Shown: positions 51,597-59,746 of the stretch, one piece after another | Numbering within the stretch: position 1 is the stretch's first letter | Layout of the letters: the number at the start of each line of letters is the position of its first letter | DNA from: Actinomycetota bacterium | GTDB taxonomy: Bacteria; Actinomycetota; Acidimicrobiia; Acidimicrobiales; MedAcidi-G1 | Assembly (NCBI GenBank): GCA_002721755.1 | Contig: PBLL01000030.1 | Location: 1-64,000 of the forward strand | Length of the DNA: 64,000 nt | Reading direction: 5' to 3' | Notes under the pieces: generated by a model | Databases searched by the model: none | What the model was told of the DNA's origin: nothing | What the model saw: only the letters and a program-made list of their open reading frames with translations | Program-made: the position numbers and the translations under genes

Positions 51597-53084
51597 TTAG
51601 TTTCTCTTGAAAAAGTGGGGTCTACGTCCTACTGCAAAAAGAATCAAAGAAATCAACAACATTGGTAATATGCCGATCTTTGTGTACCAAGTACTTCCAG
51701 AACGGAGTCCCACAGTTGCTTGAACCACAGCTTGTTCACTGATTCCAGTTCTATTTAGAACTTTGCCTGAAGGGTCAATGATCGCGCTAAATCCTGTAGG
51801 AGCAGATTGAAGCACCCACCGACCTGTTTCTATAGCTCTCAGTTGGCTCGATGCAATTTGTTGACTCTGAACTTGAGTCAGCCAGTAACTTGCTCCATTA
51901 GTTGGATTAAGAATTATTTGAGCTTGATGATCTGCTGCTTCACGTGCTCGTTCCTCGAAAAACACCTCCCAGGAGATGACAATCCCAAGCTTTCCAAGTG
52001 AAGTTTCAATCACGGCGGGTTCTGTCCCTGGACGGACATCTCGAGCAGGGAGACTGTCTTTGGCGAAACGTTCAACGAAACTTCTTAAAGGAACAAATTC
52101 CCCAAAAGGCACAGTCCTAACTTTGTTGAATCTTCCGGCAATCTGACCTTCAGGTTCGATTACTTCCACATAGTTTAAATTTGAAGTCACATCTTCTGGA
52201 TCTTGATGGAACCAGCCGGCAGCAATAACCGTGTCAAGGGACTGGGAGATATTTTCAAGGGTCAGACGTGCATCATCTGCATACAGACGACTTGGATTTC
52301 TGTCAGGTTCAGGCAGGTCGGGATCCGGGTTCACAACATTTTCTGGCCATACAACTAAATCCACAGGAGTTTTCACATTCTCGGTGGCAGAAACTTGATT
52401 CGCGAAAACTATTGCTGCACCTGTTGGAGTTGCTCTGGTACGTTGTGGTCCGCCGCCTTGCACCACCGCGACGTTTATATTTTCAACTTCATGGCCATCG
52501 GGTGCGACTACGGTAATCGTCCCGACTCCAACTACTAGTAACACTGTGAGAAATAAAGTTTTCATTGCCTTTTTTGGCGTGCGGATAATGGAACTTATAA
52601 AGCAGCCAACGGCAGTCGTTATTGCAACGATGAGCAGGGGACCAGCGACTTTAGCTACAGGTGCAATAGGACCTGAAGCCTGACCTATTGGAATTGTTGC
52701 AAGAGGGACACCTCCGAAAGGAAATCTCCAACGAGCGAATTCAACCAGTGTCATCACTCCGATAAGCGCTAATTGGCGACCTTTTTTTGGCGGTAGAAGA
52801 GCCATTCCAAGAGCGAGGAAACTCGAATGGATAAGGGCTGCGGCTATCCAACCGGGTGGGGTTAGGTCAATCATCCAGAAAGTTGATGGCAGAAGCCAAG
52901 CTAAACCCGTTAAGAAACCCCGACCAAACCTCTTTTTTGCGCTCTTATTGGCTAAGGAAGAATCTAAAACCGCTATTCCTATAAAAGCACAGGGCCAAAA
53001 TCCCCAGGGTGGAACTGATGCGGCGATTAAGAGACCTGCCACCAAAGGCTTGATCAGTGAATGACTGAATAATATTCTTCTCAA
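51597..53084 (-). CDS. lnt: Apolipoprotein N-acyltransferase
   Basis: Adds the third acyl chain to lipoproteins in the membrane. About 495 residues: an N-terminal membrane domain with about six helices, followed by a carbon-nitrogen hydrolase domain. Catalytic landmarks are WPENVVNPDPDLP (Glu), FNKVRTVPFGEFVPLR (Lys) and the segment VISWEVFFEERAREAA, where the nucleophile Cys of nitrilase-like Lnt (usually xCYE) reads SWEVFF. A Cys is therefore not visible at the expected position. The start is TTG 53084, overlapping the hemY stop. It matches actinobacterial Lnt-like proteins; activity should be viewed with caution. Confidence 0.85.
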   Translation of the reverse strand: MRRILFSHSLIKPLVAGLLIAASVPPWGFWPCAFIGIAVLDSSLANKSAKKRFGRGFLTGLAWLLPSTFWMIDLTPPGWIAAALIHSSFLALGMALLPPKKGRQLALIGVMTLVEFARWRFPFGGVPLATIPIGQASGPIAPVAKVAGPLLIVAITTAVGCFISSIIRTPKKAMKTLFLTVLLVVGVGTITVVAPDGHEVENINVAVVQGGGPQRTRATPTGAAIVFANQVSATENVKTPVDLVVWPENVVNPDPDLPEPDRNPSRLYADDARLTLENISQSLDTVIAAGWFHQDPEDVTSNLNYVEVIEPEGQIAGRFNKVRTVPFGEFVPLRSFVERFAKDSLPARDVRPGTEPAVIETSLGKLGIVISWEVFFEERAREAADHQAQIILNPTNGASYWLTQVQSQQIASSQLRAIETGRWVLQSAPTGFSAIIDPSGKVLNRTGISEQAVVQATVGLRSGSTWYTKIGILPMLLISLILFAVGRRPHFFKRN

Positions 53085-54460
53085 TTTTTTCCAAATTGTT
53101 CTATCACTGCAGCTGCAGCTTCATTTCCTGAGCGGATTGACGCAGGGATTCCAACTCCAAAATGGTAAGAACCTGAAATGAAAATTCCCGGTGTTTCGAC
53201 GGCTAGTTGTGAAATAGTGTCTTCCATTTTTTGCAGGTGGCCAACTTTGAACTGTGCCAAAGCCTTAGGCCAACGATTTATACGAAATTCAAGAGGGTGG
53301 TTGTTTATGCCCAGCGTGGTTTTTAAGTCATCCATTAAACGTCCAACAAGTTCTTCATCATCGAGCATTTCATGCCTCTGATCGTCGATACGACCAGTTG
53401 AAACTCTTATCAACTTTAGACTCGCATCATCGAGATGAGTCCATTTATTTCCTGAAAAAGAACATGCAGTCATTAACAATCCTGAAGATCTAGGGACCAG
53501 AAAACCACTTTCATTTTCTGGAATTGTTATGTCCGAAGCCTTGTAGGCAAAACTAACTAGCGAAACCGAAGCGTGTTCTATTTCAGAAAGTCGAGTACTG
53601 ATGGAAGGCGAAACCGAGAAAAACAGATTTGCAGCATCCTGAGCAGAAGTTGACACGACTACAACATCAGCTAGCTCAGATCCATCAGGGGTTTTAACGA
53701 GCCATTGCTCGTTGAAGCGTTCAATAGAAAGAACACTTTCAGTTTTTCTAATTGATCCATTCACATTTTCAGCAAGTCTTTCAACAATGTGCCCGACTCC
53801 CTTAGGGTGGCTGTAAAAAACAGGTGATTCCGGATCAGATTTTTCATAAGTTTCCCTAAGTGCTGCGACTAAACCATCTTTATGTCTGGCAGATTCCAAG
53901 AGTTGCGGAGCCATGGTCTCACAACTCATAGCGTCCGCATTTCCAGCATTAATACCACCCAACAGAGGGTCTACAAAAAGTTCAAAAACTGAATCACCGA
54001 CACAGTTACGAACCAATGAACCGATCGAAATGTCAGTTTCATTTTGAATAGCGTTTTCGGGTCTGCCTCCCTGTTCTATTTTTTGAACATCTCCAGTGCT
54101 TAACAGTTCAGATGATTTTGAGTCAGGGTAAAGAGGAATACCAAGAATGTTTGGAGATGGAAGAGGTATCAATGATCCGTTTGTCCAAATAGACGCTGAA
54201 CGGGCACGAGGTGACACAAATTCCTTTGAAACACCGATTTCATCAAAAAGTTCCACTGCCCAGGGCGTTCTAGCTAAAAATGCGTCTGCCCCTTCATCTA
54301 GTAAAAAACCAGCAAAATCACTTGTTTTTAGTTTCCCACCGATTTGTTTATCAGTTTCGAAAACGACGATTTCAAATTCCTCTTCGTGTTTAGAAAGACG
54401 ATAGGCAACTGTCAAACCTGTAATACCAGCTCCCACTACAACAACTTTTTTCTTATGCAT
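53081..54460 (-). CDS. hemY: Coproporphyrinogen III oxidase / protoporphyrinogen oxidase HemY
   Basis: FAD-dependent oxidase forming coproporphyrin III from coproporphyrinogen in the HemQ-type haem route. The N-terminal dinucleotide fold KKVVVVGAGITGLTVAYRLSK is preceded in the track by 13 residues that are probably not translated; ATG 54460 (MHKKKVVV) is a better start, overlapping the hemE stop by 8 nt. The C-terminal IFISGSYHFGVGIPASIRSGNEAAAAVIE completes the FAD site. About 459 residues, normal length. HemQ at 30.1 kb supports the coproporphyrin role over the classic protoporphyrinogen role. Confidence 0.9.
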   Translation of the reverse strand: MHKKKVVVVGAGITGLTVAYRLSKHEEEFEIVVFETDKQIGGKLKTSDFAGFLLDEGADAFLARTPWAVELFDEIGVSKEFVSPRARSASIWTNGSLIPLPSPNILGIPLYPDSKSSELLSTGDVQKIEQGGRPENAIQNETDISIGSLVRNCVGDSVFELFVDPLLGGINAGNADAMSCETMAPQLLESARHKDGLVAALRETYEKSDPESPVFYSHPKGVGHIVERLAENVNGSIRKTESVLSIERFNEQWLVKTPDGSELADVVVVSTSAQDAANLFFSVSPSISTRLSEIEHASVSLVSFAYKASDITIPENESGFLVPRSSGLLMTACSFSGNKWTHLDDASLKLIRVSTGRIDDQRHEMLDDEELVGRLMDDLKTTLGINNHPLEFRINRWPKALAQFKVGHLQKMEDTISQLAVETPGIFISGSYHFGVGIPASIRSGNEAAAAVIEQFGKN

Positions 54461-55490
54461 TGTTTTTTTCAGGAAGCTCGTGGGAGTGGACCATTTCAAC
54501 TACATGGGCGAGTACTGCCGGATCAGTATCAGGAAGAACTCCATGACCGAGATTAAAAATGTGACCAAAATTGTTGCTATTGAGCATAAGAATTTCAGAA
54601 ACCGCTTTTTCCACTTCTTCAATCGGACCCAGACAAATCTCAGGATTTAAATTGCCTTGAATGGCGATTTCATTTCCCAACTTCTCTCTAGCGACATCTA
54701 TAGGTGTGTTTGAGTCAATACCTACTACATCAGCTCCAGCTTCAGCAATGAGATGAAGAATCGGTTGTGTGCCTAACCCAAAATGGATCTTTGGCACCAG
54801 AGGATCGTCAAAAGATGAAAGAACTTTTTTGCTGTAAGGGAAAACTTTCTCTTCGTATTTTTTCGGGTCGATTAAACCTGCCCAACTGTCAAATAGTTGA
54901 ATAGCTGAAGCGCCTGACTCGATTTGATGTTTGAGAGAGGAGATCGTGATTTCAGAAAGAATATCCATCAAGGAATCCCAGATCTCAGGCTCTTCTTCCA
55001 TCAACGCCTTTGTCTTTTCAAGTGAACGAGAAGGTTTCCCTTCAATCAGGTATGAAGCCACTGTAAAAGGAGCCCCGGCAAAACCTATGACAGGAACTGG
55101 ACACTCCTGAGAGAGTATCTTTATGGTCTCGCCGACGTAAGGTACATCAATTTCAGGCTCTAGGGCTCGTAACCGTTTGAGATCGTTGGAACTCCTGAAA
55201 GGGTTTTCCACAACAGGACCTACGCCTGACTGTATTTCAATTCCAAAATTGATTGAAAAAACAGGAACCATAATGTCCGAGAAAAGTATTGCAGCATCCA
55301 CTCCGTACCTTTCGACGGGTTGGAGTGTTATCTGAGCTGCTCTTTCAGGGTCTGATGCCACTTCCAAAATACTTCCAGATCCTCGAATTTTTCTGTATTC
55401 AGGAAGAGATCTACCGGCTTGACGCATAAACCAGACCGGTACTTGTGAGTGATGTTCACATCTGCATGCGGAAAGAAAAGAGTTCTCCAT
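54453..55490 (-). CDS. hemE: Uroporphyrinogen decarboxylase
   Basis: Decarboxylates the four acetate chains of uroporphyrinogen III to coproporphyrinogen III. A 345-residue TIM barrel with the signature PVWFMRQAGRSLPEYRKIR (binding Arg and Gln), FSDIMVPV (Asp), GFAGAPFTVASYLIEG and QLFDSWAGL. It begins the hemE-hemY-lnt minus-strand operon. GGG and GGATG precede its ATG. Confidence 0.96.
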   Translation of the reverse strand: MENSFLSACRCEHHSQVPVWFMRQAGRSLPEYRKIRGSGSILEVASDPERAAQITLQPVERYGVDAAILFSDIMVPVFSINFGIEIQSGVGPVVENPFRSSNDLKRLRALEPEIDVPYVGETIKILSQECPVPVIGFAGAPFTVASYLIEGKPSRSLEKTKALMEEEPEIWDSLMDILSEITISSLKHQIESGASAIQLFDSWAGLIDPKKYEEKVFPYSKKVLSSFDDPLVPKIHFGLGTQPILHLIAEAGADVVGIDSNTPIDVAREKLGNEIAIQGNLNPEICLGPIEEVEKAVSEILMLNSNNFGHIFNLGHGVLPDTDPAVLAHVVEMVHSHELPEKNNA

Positions 55491-55545
55491 GATGGGATGC
55501 TACACAAGCATTGGGCAGTTATTTTCTTTCAGGTGAACGTTGCAT

Positions 55546-56526
55546 CTAAATTTGGAGAAACGATTTTTCTAAAATGTCACGGGCTTTGCCGGATTGAGCT
55601 TTAGCTAAACGGGCAATTGCTGAAGTTCGCGATCTTTGAAAGATGTCTTCAGCAGCTTTTTTAGAAGACTCCAACCCGTCACGGGCCGAGAAATCAGAAA
55701 TTGTTGGTTCAAATGTTAAAACTTCTGTCCCATTGGACCGAATTTGCTCAATCTCTTTCTGGAGTGTTCTCGAATTCCATGCCACAGAAAGAGAGTTGTT
55801 TTTCTGTGAACTGCTCAAAGTTGAGGAAGAAGAAATAATTACCAGATCAAGCTGTAGAGGCGCTAGAAGGTCGGCATTAGTTACCGAGTGAACCCCACCA
55901 TCTACATAACGTTTTCCATTAATGTCTACAGGACTAAAACGGCCGGGGATGGCAGAAGATGCTTGAACAGCGGGACCGACATCTGTTCTAACGTCATCTC
56001 TACCGAAAACTACACGTTTTCCTGAATCAAGATCTACCGCACATAACCAAGTCGGTTTATCAGGCCATGGCTCTGGATGGATTTGAGATGTTCTTTCCGC
56101 GAAAGAAGAACCATCAACTTCTCCTTCCGGAAGTATTCCTGTGATCGCAACCATAGGTCTTGGGCGTCCTCCCAGAAAAAGCTCTCTCAGAAATAGAGTT
56201 GGTTTCGAAGGAAGTTTACTGCTTCCAGAAAGGCTGGATTCAGGCACCTTAAGAGGAGTGGTAACACGGTCAATTATCTCCTGCCCCTCAGAAGACATCG
56301 GATTTCCCGTGTAGTAACAAGCCAAGTCAGGTGGGGGAATTCCAGCACGCAAAGAAACCGCAATAAGTGATCCTGCTGAAGTTCCAACTATTACGTCCGA
56401 AAGCCTCGAATCCCATCCTGTAACGCTATGAAGAGCGTCGAGGACACCACTATGGTGGGCAGCACCAGAAAATCCACCCGCGCTTAAAACCAGGCCTATG
56501 GTTGTCATTCCACTATATTCGCGCAT
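55546..56526 (-). CDS. Patatin-like phospholipase
   Basis: A lipid acyl hydrolase of about 326 residues with the Ser-Asp dyad. The oxyanion loop is LVLSAGGFSGAAHHSGVLDAL, the nucleophile elbow VGTSAGS, and the Asp motif is YVDGGVHS. The upstream 34 codons in the track are probably untranslated: ATG 56526 (MREYSGMTTIG) follows AGAGGA at 7 nt. The substrate (phospholipid or neutral lipid) is unknown. It is divergent from the helD gene. Confidence 0.88.
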   Translation of the reverse strand: MREYSGMTTIGLVLSAGGFSGAAHHSGVLDALHSVTGWDSRLSDVIVGTSAGSLIAVSLRAGIPPPDLACYYTGNPMSSEGQEIIDRVTTPLKVPESSLSGSSKLPSKPTLFLRELFLGGRPRPMVAITGILPEGEVDGSSFAERTSQIHPEPWPDKPTWLCAVDLDSGKRVVFGRDDVRTDVGPAVQASSAIPGRFSPVDINGKRYVDGGVHSVTNADLLAPLQLDLVIISSSSTLSSSQKNNSLSVAWNSRTLQKEIEQIRSNGTEVLTFEPTISDFSARDGLESSKKAAEDIFQRSRTSAIARLAKAQSGKARDILEKSFLQI

Positions 56527-56660
56527 CTGTTTTTCCTCTGCTGACTCATGCTCAAGTACATATCTATATTTTTTGTTTTTTCGAGTACACGATAGGATTA
56601 GAACCCTGTCATTTTTCGTTAAAGGCAAAAATTTAGCCCAATTATCAATAATAAAGACCT

Positions 56661-58736
56661 TTGGGGGTAGTTATCTCAAACGAGTTAGAAGCTGAACAGG
56701 CTTACGTAGATCGTGCTTACGAGTGTTTAGAGGCTGCAAAAGAGAGGGTATTTGACCTCACTTCGATGGTTGAAGTAGGCAAAGGGGGAACAAATCAAGC
56801 ACGCGTCGAGAGAGATGCGATCTGGGATTCTGTTTCCACACGTTTAGGTCAACTAAATATGGGAGATGCCGCTCTTGTTTTCGGACGTATCGATCAAAAC
56901 ACCGACTCGGAAATTTTTTATATCGGCAGGGTAGGTGTATGGGATGACAACCAGGATCCGATAGTAGTTGACTGGCGTGCGCCTATAGCAGAGTCTTTTT
57001 ACAGAGCTACAGGCTCCGACCCCATGGGGCTTGAAAGACGAAGGCATTTTGTGAGTCGAGGAAGAAGTCTTCTTGCGTTAGAAGATGAAATATTCGGCGA
57101 TATTGAGAAATTTCGTGATGGCGACAACTCTTCTTTGAAAGGTGAAGGAGCTTTGATTGCGGCTCTTGAAACAGCTCGAACTGGTCGACTCCAAGACATC
57201 ATAGGAACCATTCAAGGTGAGCAGGATGAGATAATACGCGCCCCAATTTCAGGAGTCGTAGCAGTGCAAGGAGGTCCTGGTACTGGAAAAACAGTTGTGG
57301 CTCTACACAGGGCTGCTTATTTGTTGTACACGCACAGGTTTCCTCTTCAAGGGCAAGGTGTTCTGGTAGTGGGACCCAATCGTCTTTTTCTGGCCTATAT
57401 AGAGCAGGTTCTTCCGTCTCTAGGCGAAGCAGGAGTTGAAATGGCTGCTCTTGGCGATTTAGTGGGAGCAGTTCGAGTAGAAGATCATCGTGACCCTGAA
57501 GAAGTTTCACGATTGAAAGGTGATCTTCGAATGGTCAAATTTTTGACCCGAGCAACGAAAATCCGCCAGCGTGCCATTCGTGAAGATCTAAGAATCGGAT
57601 ACGGAGTCCAGTGGTTGCATATAACTGTTGAACAGACTGCTCAAATAGTCGCAGAGGCACAGAGACGATTCCGGACTCATAATGCTGCCCGCCGTTATGT
57701 TGAAGAAGAGTTCTATTCCACACTTGCTTTAAACTCAAATGAACCTCTTGATAAGAGAACAATTGAAGAAAGAATCAAAGGTCAAATTGCTGTAAGAGAA
57801 GCACTGGATTGGATGTGGCCTGTGCTGACACCTTCACAGCTATTAAATGACACTTTCGGTTCCCTGGCATTGATAAAAGCTGCTGATCCGAAACTTACTG
57901 ACGAAGAGGCAAATTCCTTATATAAAAAACGAGAAAAATCATCGAAAGAAGTCACTTGGTCAGCTTCCGATGCAGCTCTGCTTGATGAGGCACTTTCAGT
58001 GTTAGGACCACGGCCGGGGAAAAGAGAAGAAGATGCAGTTAGGACTTTCGGTCATATAGTCGTAGACGAAATTCAAGACCTCTCACCAATGGATCTGAGA
58101 ATGCTGTCGAGAAGATCGCTGAACGGCTCCATGACTGTGGTTGGAGATATAGCACAAGCAACGGGGGCGTGGGCTCATCATAATTGGGAGAGTATTCTGC
58201 GTCATTTACCGGACCGTAAAGAAGCCCAGATGCGTGAATTAACAATTGGCTATAGGATCCCAGCGCCACTTATGGAGTTAGCGGCAAATGTTCTTTCTGA
58301 AGCAGCACCTGGACTTAAACCACCAAGTTCCGTAAGGGCAGACGGTGAGCCTCCCATTTTCCTAGAGGACAGTCACTCGTTTGATTCTCTACCAGATGCA
58401 ATAAACGAGGAACTTAAAAAAGATGACGCCGGAAATATTGCTGTGGTAGCAGCAAATTCACAAGTAGAAGAAATTGAAACATTGTTGAATAAAGCAGGGA
58501 TTGTTTTTGGACGTCCGAATCGTCGAGGGCTAGATGAACAGTTGGCAGTGGTTCCTGTAGGGCTTGTTAAAGGACTCGAAGTTGATGTCGTAATCGTTGT
58601 TGAGCCAAAAAGAATTATTGAAGAGCAGATTCAGGGAATGAGAGCCTTATATGTAGCTTTAACTCGTGCCACAAAACGCGTCATTGTTGTCCACTCACAA
58701 GAATTACCCGCAAACATGGAAATCAAATCTGGTTAA
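56661..58736 (+). CDS. HelD-like UvrD-family ATPase (RNA polymerase recycling factor)
   Basis: A superfamily 1 ATPase of about 690 residues. The N-terminal coiled-coil (ELEAEQAYVDRAYECLEAAKERVF) is the RNAP secondary-channel arm of actinobacterial HelD. Walker A is QGGPGTGKTVVALHRAAYLLYTHR, Walker B VVDEIQDLSPMDL, and the C-terminal motif VI is LYVALTRATKRVIVVH. In Actinobacteria HelD releases stalled polymerase and rifampicin-bound complexes. The start is unclear: TTG 56661 is the track start, but ATC 56673 has GGGGG at ideal spacing and would put the N-terminus where homologues begin. Confidence 0.9.
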   Translation: MGVVISNELEAEQAYVDRAYECLEAAKERVFDLTSMVEVGKGGTNQARVERDAIWDSVSTRLGQLNMGDAALVFGRIDQNTDSEIFYIGRVGVWDDNQDPIVVDWRAPIAESFYRATGSDPMGLERRRHFVSRGRSLLALEDEIFGDIEKFRDGDNSSLKGEGALIAALETARTGRLQDIIGTIQGEQDEIIRAPISGVVAVQGGPGTGKTVVALHRAAYLLYTHRFPLQGQGVLVVGPNRLFLAYIEQVLPSLGEAGVEMAALGDLVGAVRVEDHRDPEEVSRLKGDLRMVKFLTRATKIRQRAIREDLRIGYGVQWLHITVEQTAQIVAEAQRRFRTHNAARRYVEEEFYSTLALNSNEPLDKRTIEERIKGQIAVREALDWMWPVLTPSQLLNDTFGSLALIKAADPKLTDEEANSLYKKREKSSKEVTWSASDAALLDEALSVLGPRPGKREEDAVRTFGHIVVDEIQDLSPMDLRMLSRRSLNGSMTVVGDIAQATGAWAHHNWESILRHLPDRKEAQMRELTIGYRIPAPLMELAANVLSEAAPGLKPPSSVRADGEPPIFLEDSHSFDSLPDAINEELKKDDAGNIAVVAANSQVEEIETLLNKAGIVFGRPNRRGLDEQLAVVPVGLVKGLEVDVVIVVEPKRIIEEQIQGMRALYVALTRATKRVIVVHSQELPANMEIKSG

Positions 58737-58742
58737 GAACGT

Positions 58743-59702
58743 TTATTTTTTAAGTTTCGCCATTTCATTAAAAAGTTCAATAGGTGTTTTAACACTATTG
58801 TCGTCACCTAATTCTCTGAAAATTGCGTGAACATTGACAGCTATACGTTCCCATTCTCCCCATTCTTTGAATACACCCAGATCAATTTCAGAAATCACTT
58901 CGTCAGCAGTTTGACCACCGGCATGACGTTCCCGACATTCTTTATCTACAAAAGTAAGGTAGTCACGCACAGCGGTCACTCCTGAAGAGTCAGTCAAGGG
59001 ACCGTGACCTGGGATAATAACTTCAGCTTCCAAACCCAAAATCCGGTCACAGGCATCAATCCAATTGGCTACAGGCCCATCCCAGATAATCGGAGTTCCG
59101 TTAATGAAAAGAATGTCGCCACAAAAAATCGTTGAAGCATCAGGCAGATGTACCAGTAGGTCTCCAGAGGTGTGAGCAGGTCCGACCTCTATGAGTTCCA
59201 CCGTGCGCCCACCGACGTCAAGTTGCAATTCACCGCTGAAAGTCCGGTCAGGTGCAGGTAATTCAATACCAGTGAAATCAAAAGATCCAAAAGCGTCTTT
59301 AATATAAGCATTAGTTTCTTCGTTTATATCTATGTGCATCAGAGCAGCTAAGGCAGAAGGAGGAATTGCTTCCATTTCGACTGCTGCAGCGTCAGTAGTG
59401 ATTATCTGAGCACCGTTGTCACCTGCTACCAGACTGTTTCCATAGCAATGATCACCGTTGGCATGGGTGTTGACCACGACATTTATGGGATGAGCTGAAG
59501 TCACAGTAGCCATTGAATCGAGCATTTTTTGGGTGAGTTTCAAATCAAAAAGCGTGTCAACCAGAAGTGAGGACCACTCCGAAGCAATTAATCCCGCATT
59601 GCTCCATCCCCACCCTCCATCAGGTTGGAGAAAAGCAAAAACATTGTCGGCTACCTCATGCAGACCTTGCGTGTAGGGAACGTTATTTGAGTTCTTATCC
59701 AC
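58743..59702 (-). CDS. Metallo-beta-lactamase-fold hydrolase
   Basis: A 319-residue MBL-fold protein. The metal-binding motif appears as NTHANGDHCYGN, in which the second His of HxHxDH is Asn. The other ligands look present: HTSGD, FCGDILF and IIPGHGPLTD. The HANGDH form is shared by many actinobacterial homologues, so a one-metal or altered site is likely. The substrate is unknown. It is convergent with helD (6 nt between stops) and lies after the ABC transporter genes. Confidence 0.85.
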   Translation of the reverse strand: MDKNSNNVPYTQGLHEVADNVFAFLQPDGGWGWSNAGLIASEWSSLLVDTLFDLKLTQKMLDSMATVTSAHPINVVVNTHANGDHCYGNSLVAGDNGAQIITTDAAAVEMEAIPPSALAALMHIDINEETNAYIKDAFGSFDFTGIELPAPDRTFSGELQLDVGGRTVELIEVGPAHTSGDLLVHLPDASTIFCGDILFINGTPIIWDGPVANWIDACDRILGLEAEVIIPGHGPLTDSSGVTAVRDYLTFVDKECRERHAGGQTADEVISEIDLGVFKEWGEWERIAVNVHAIFRELGDDNSVKTPIELFNEMAKLKK

Positions 59703-59746
59703 CAGATCAACTTTAGGCGAAACGGTAAATTAATTAGTGATGGTGT

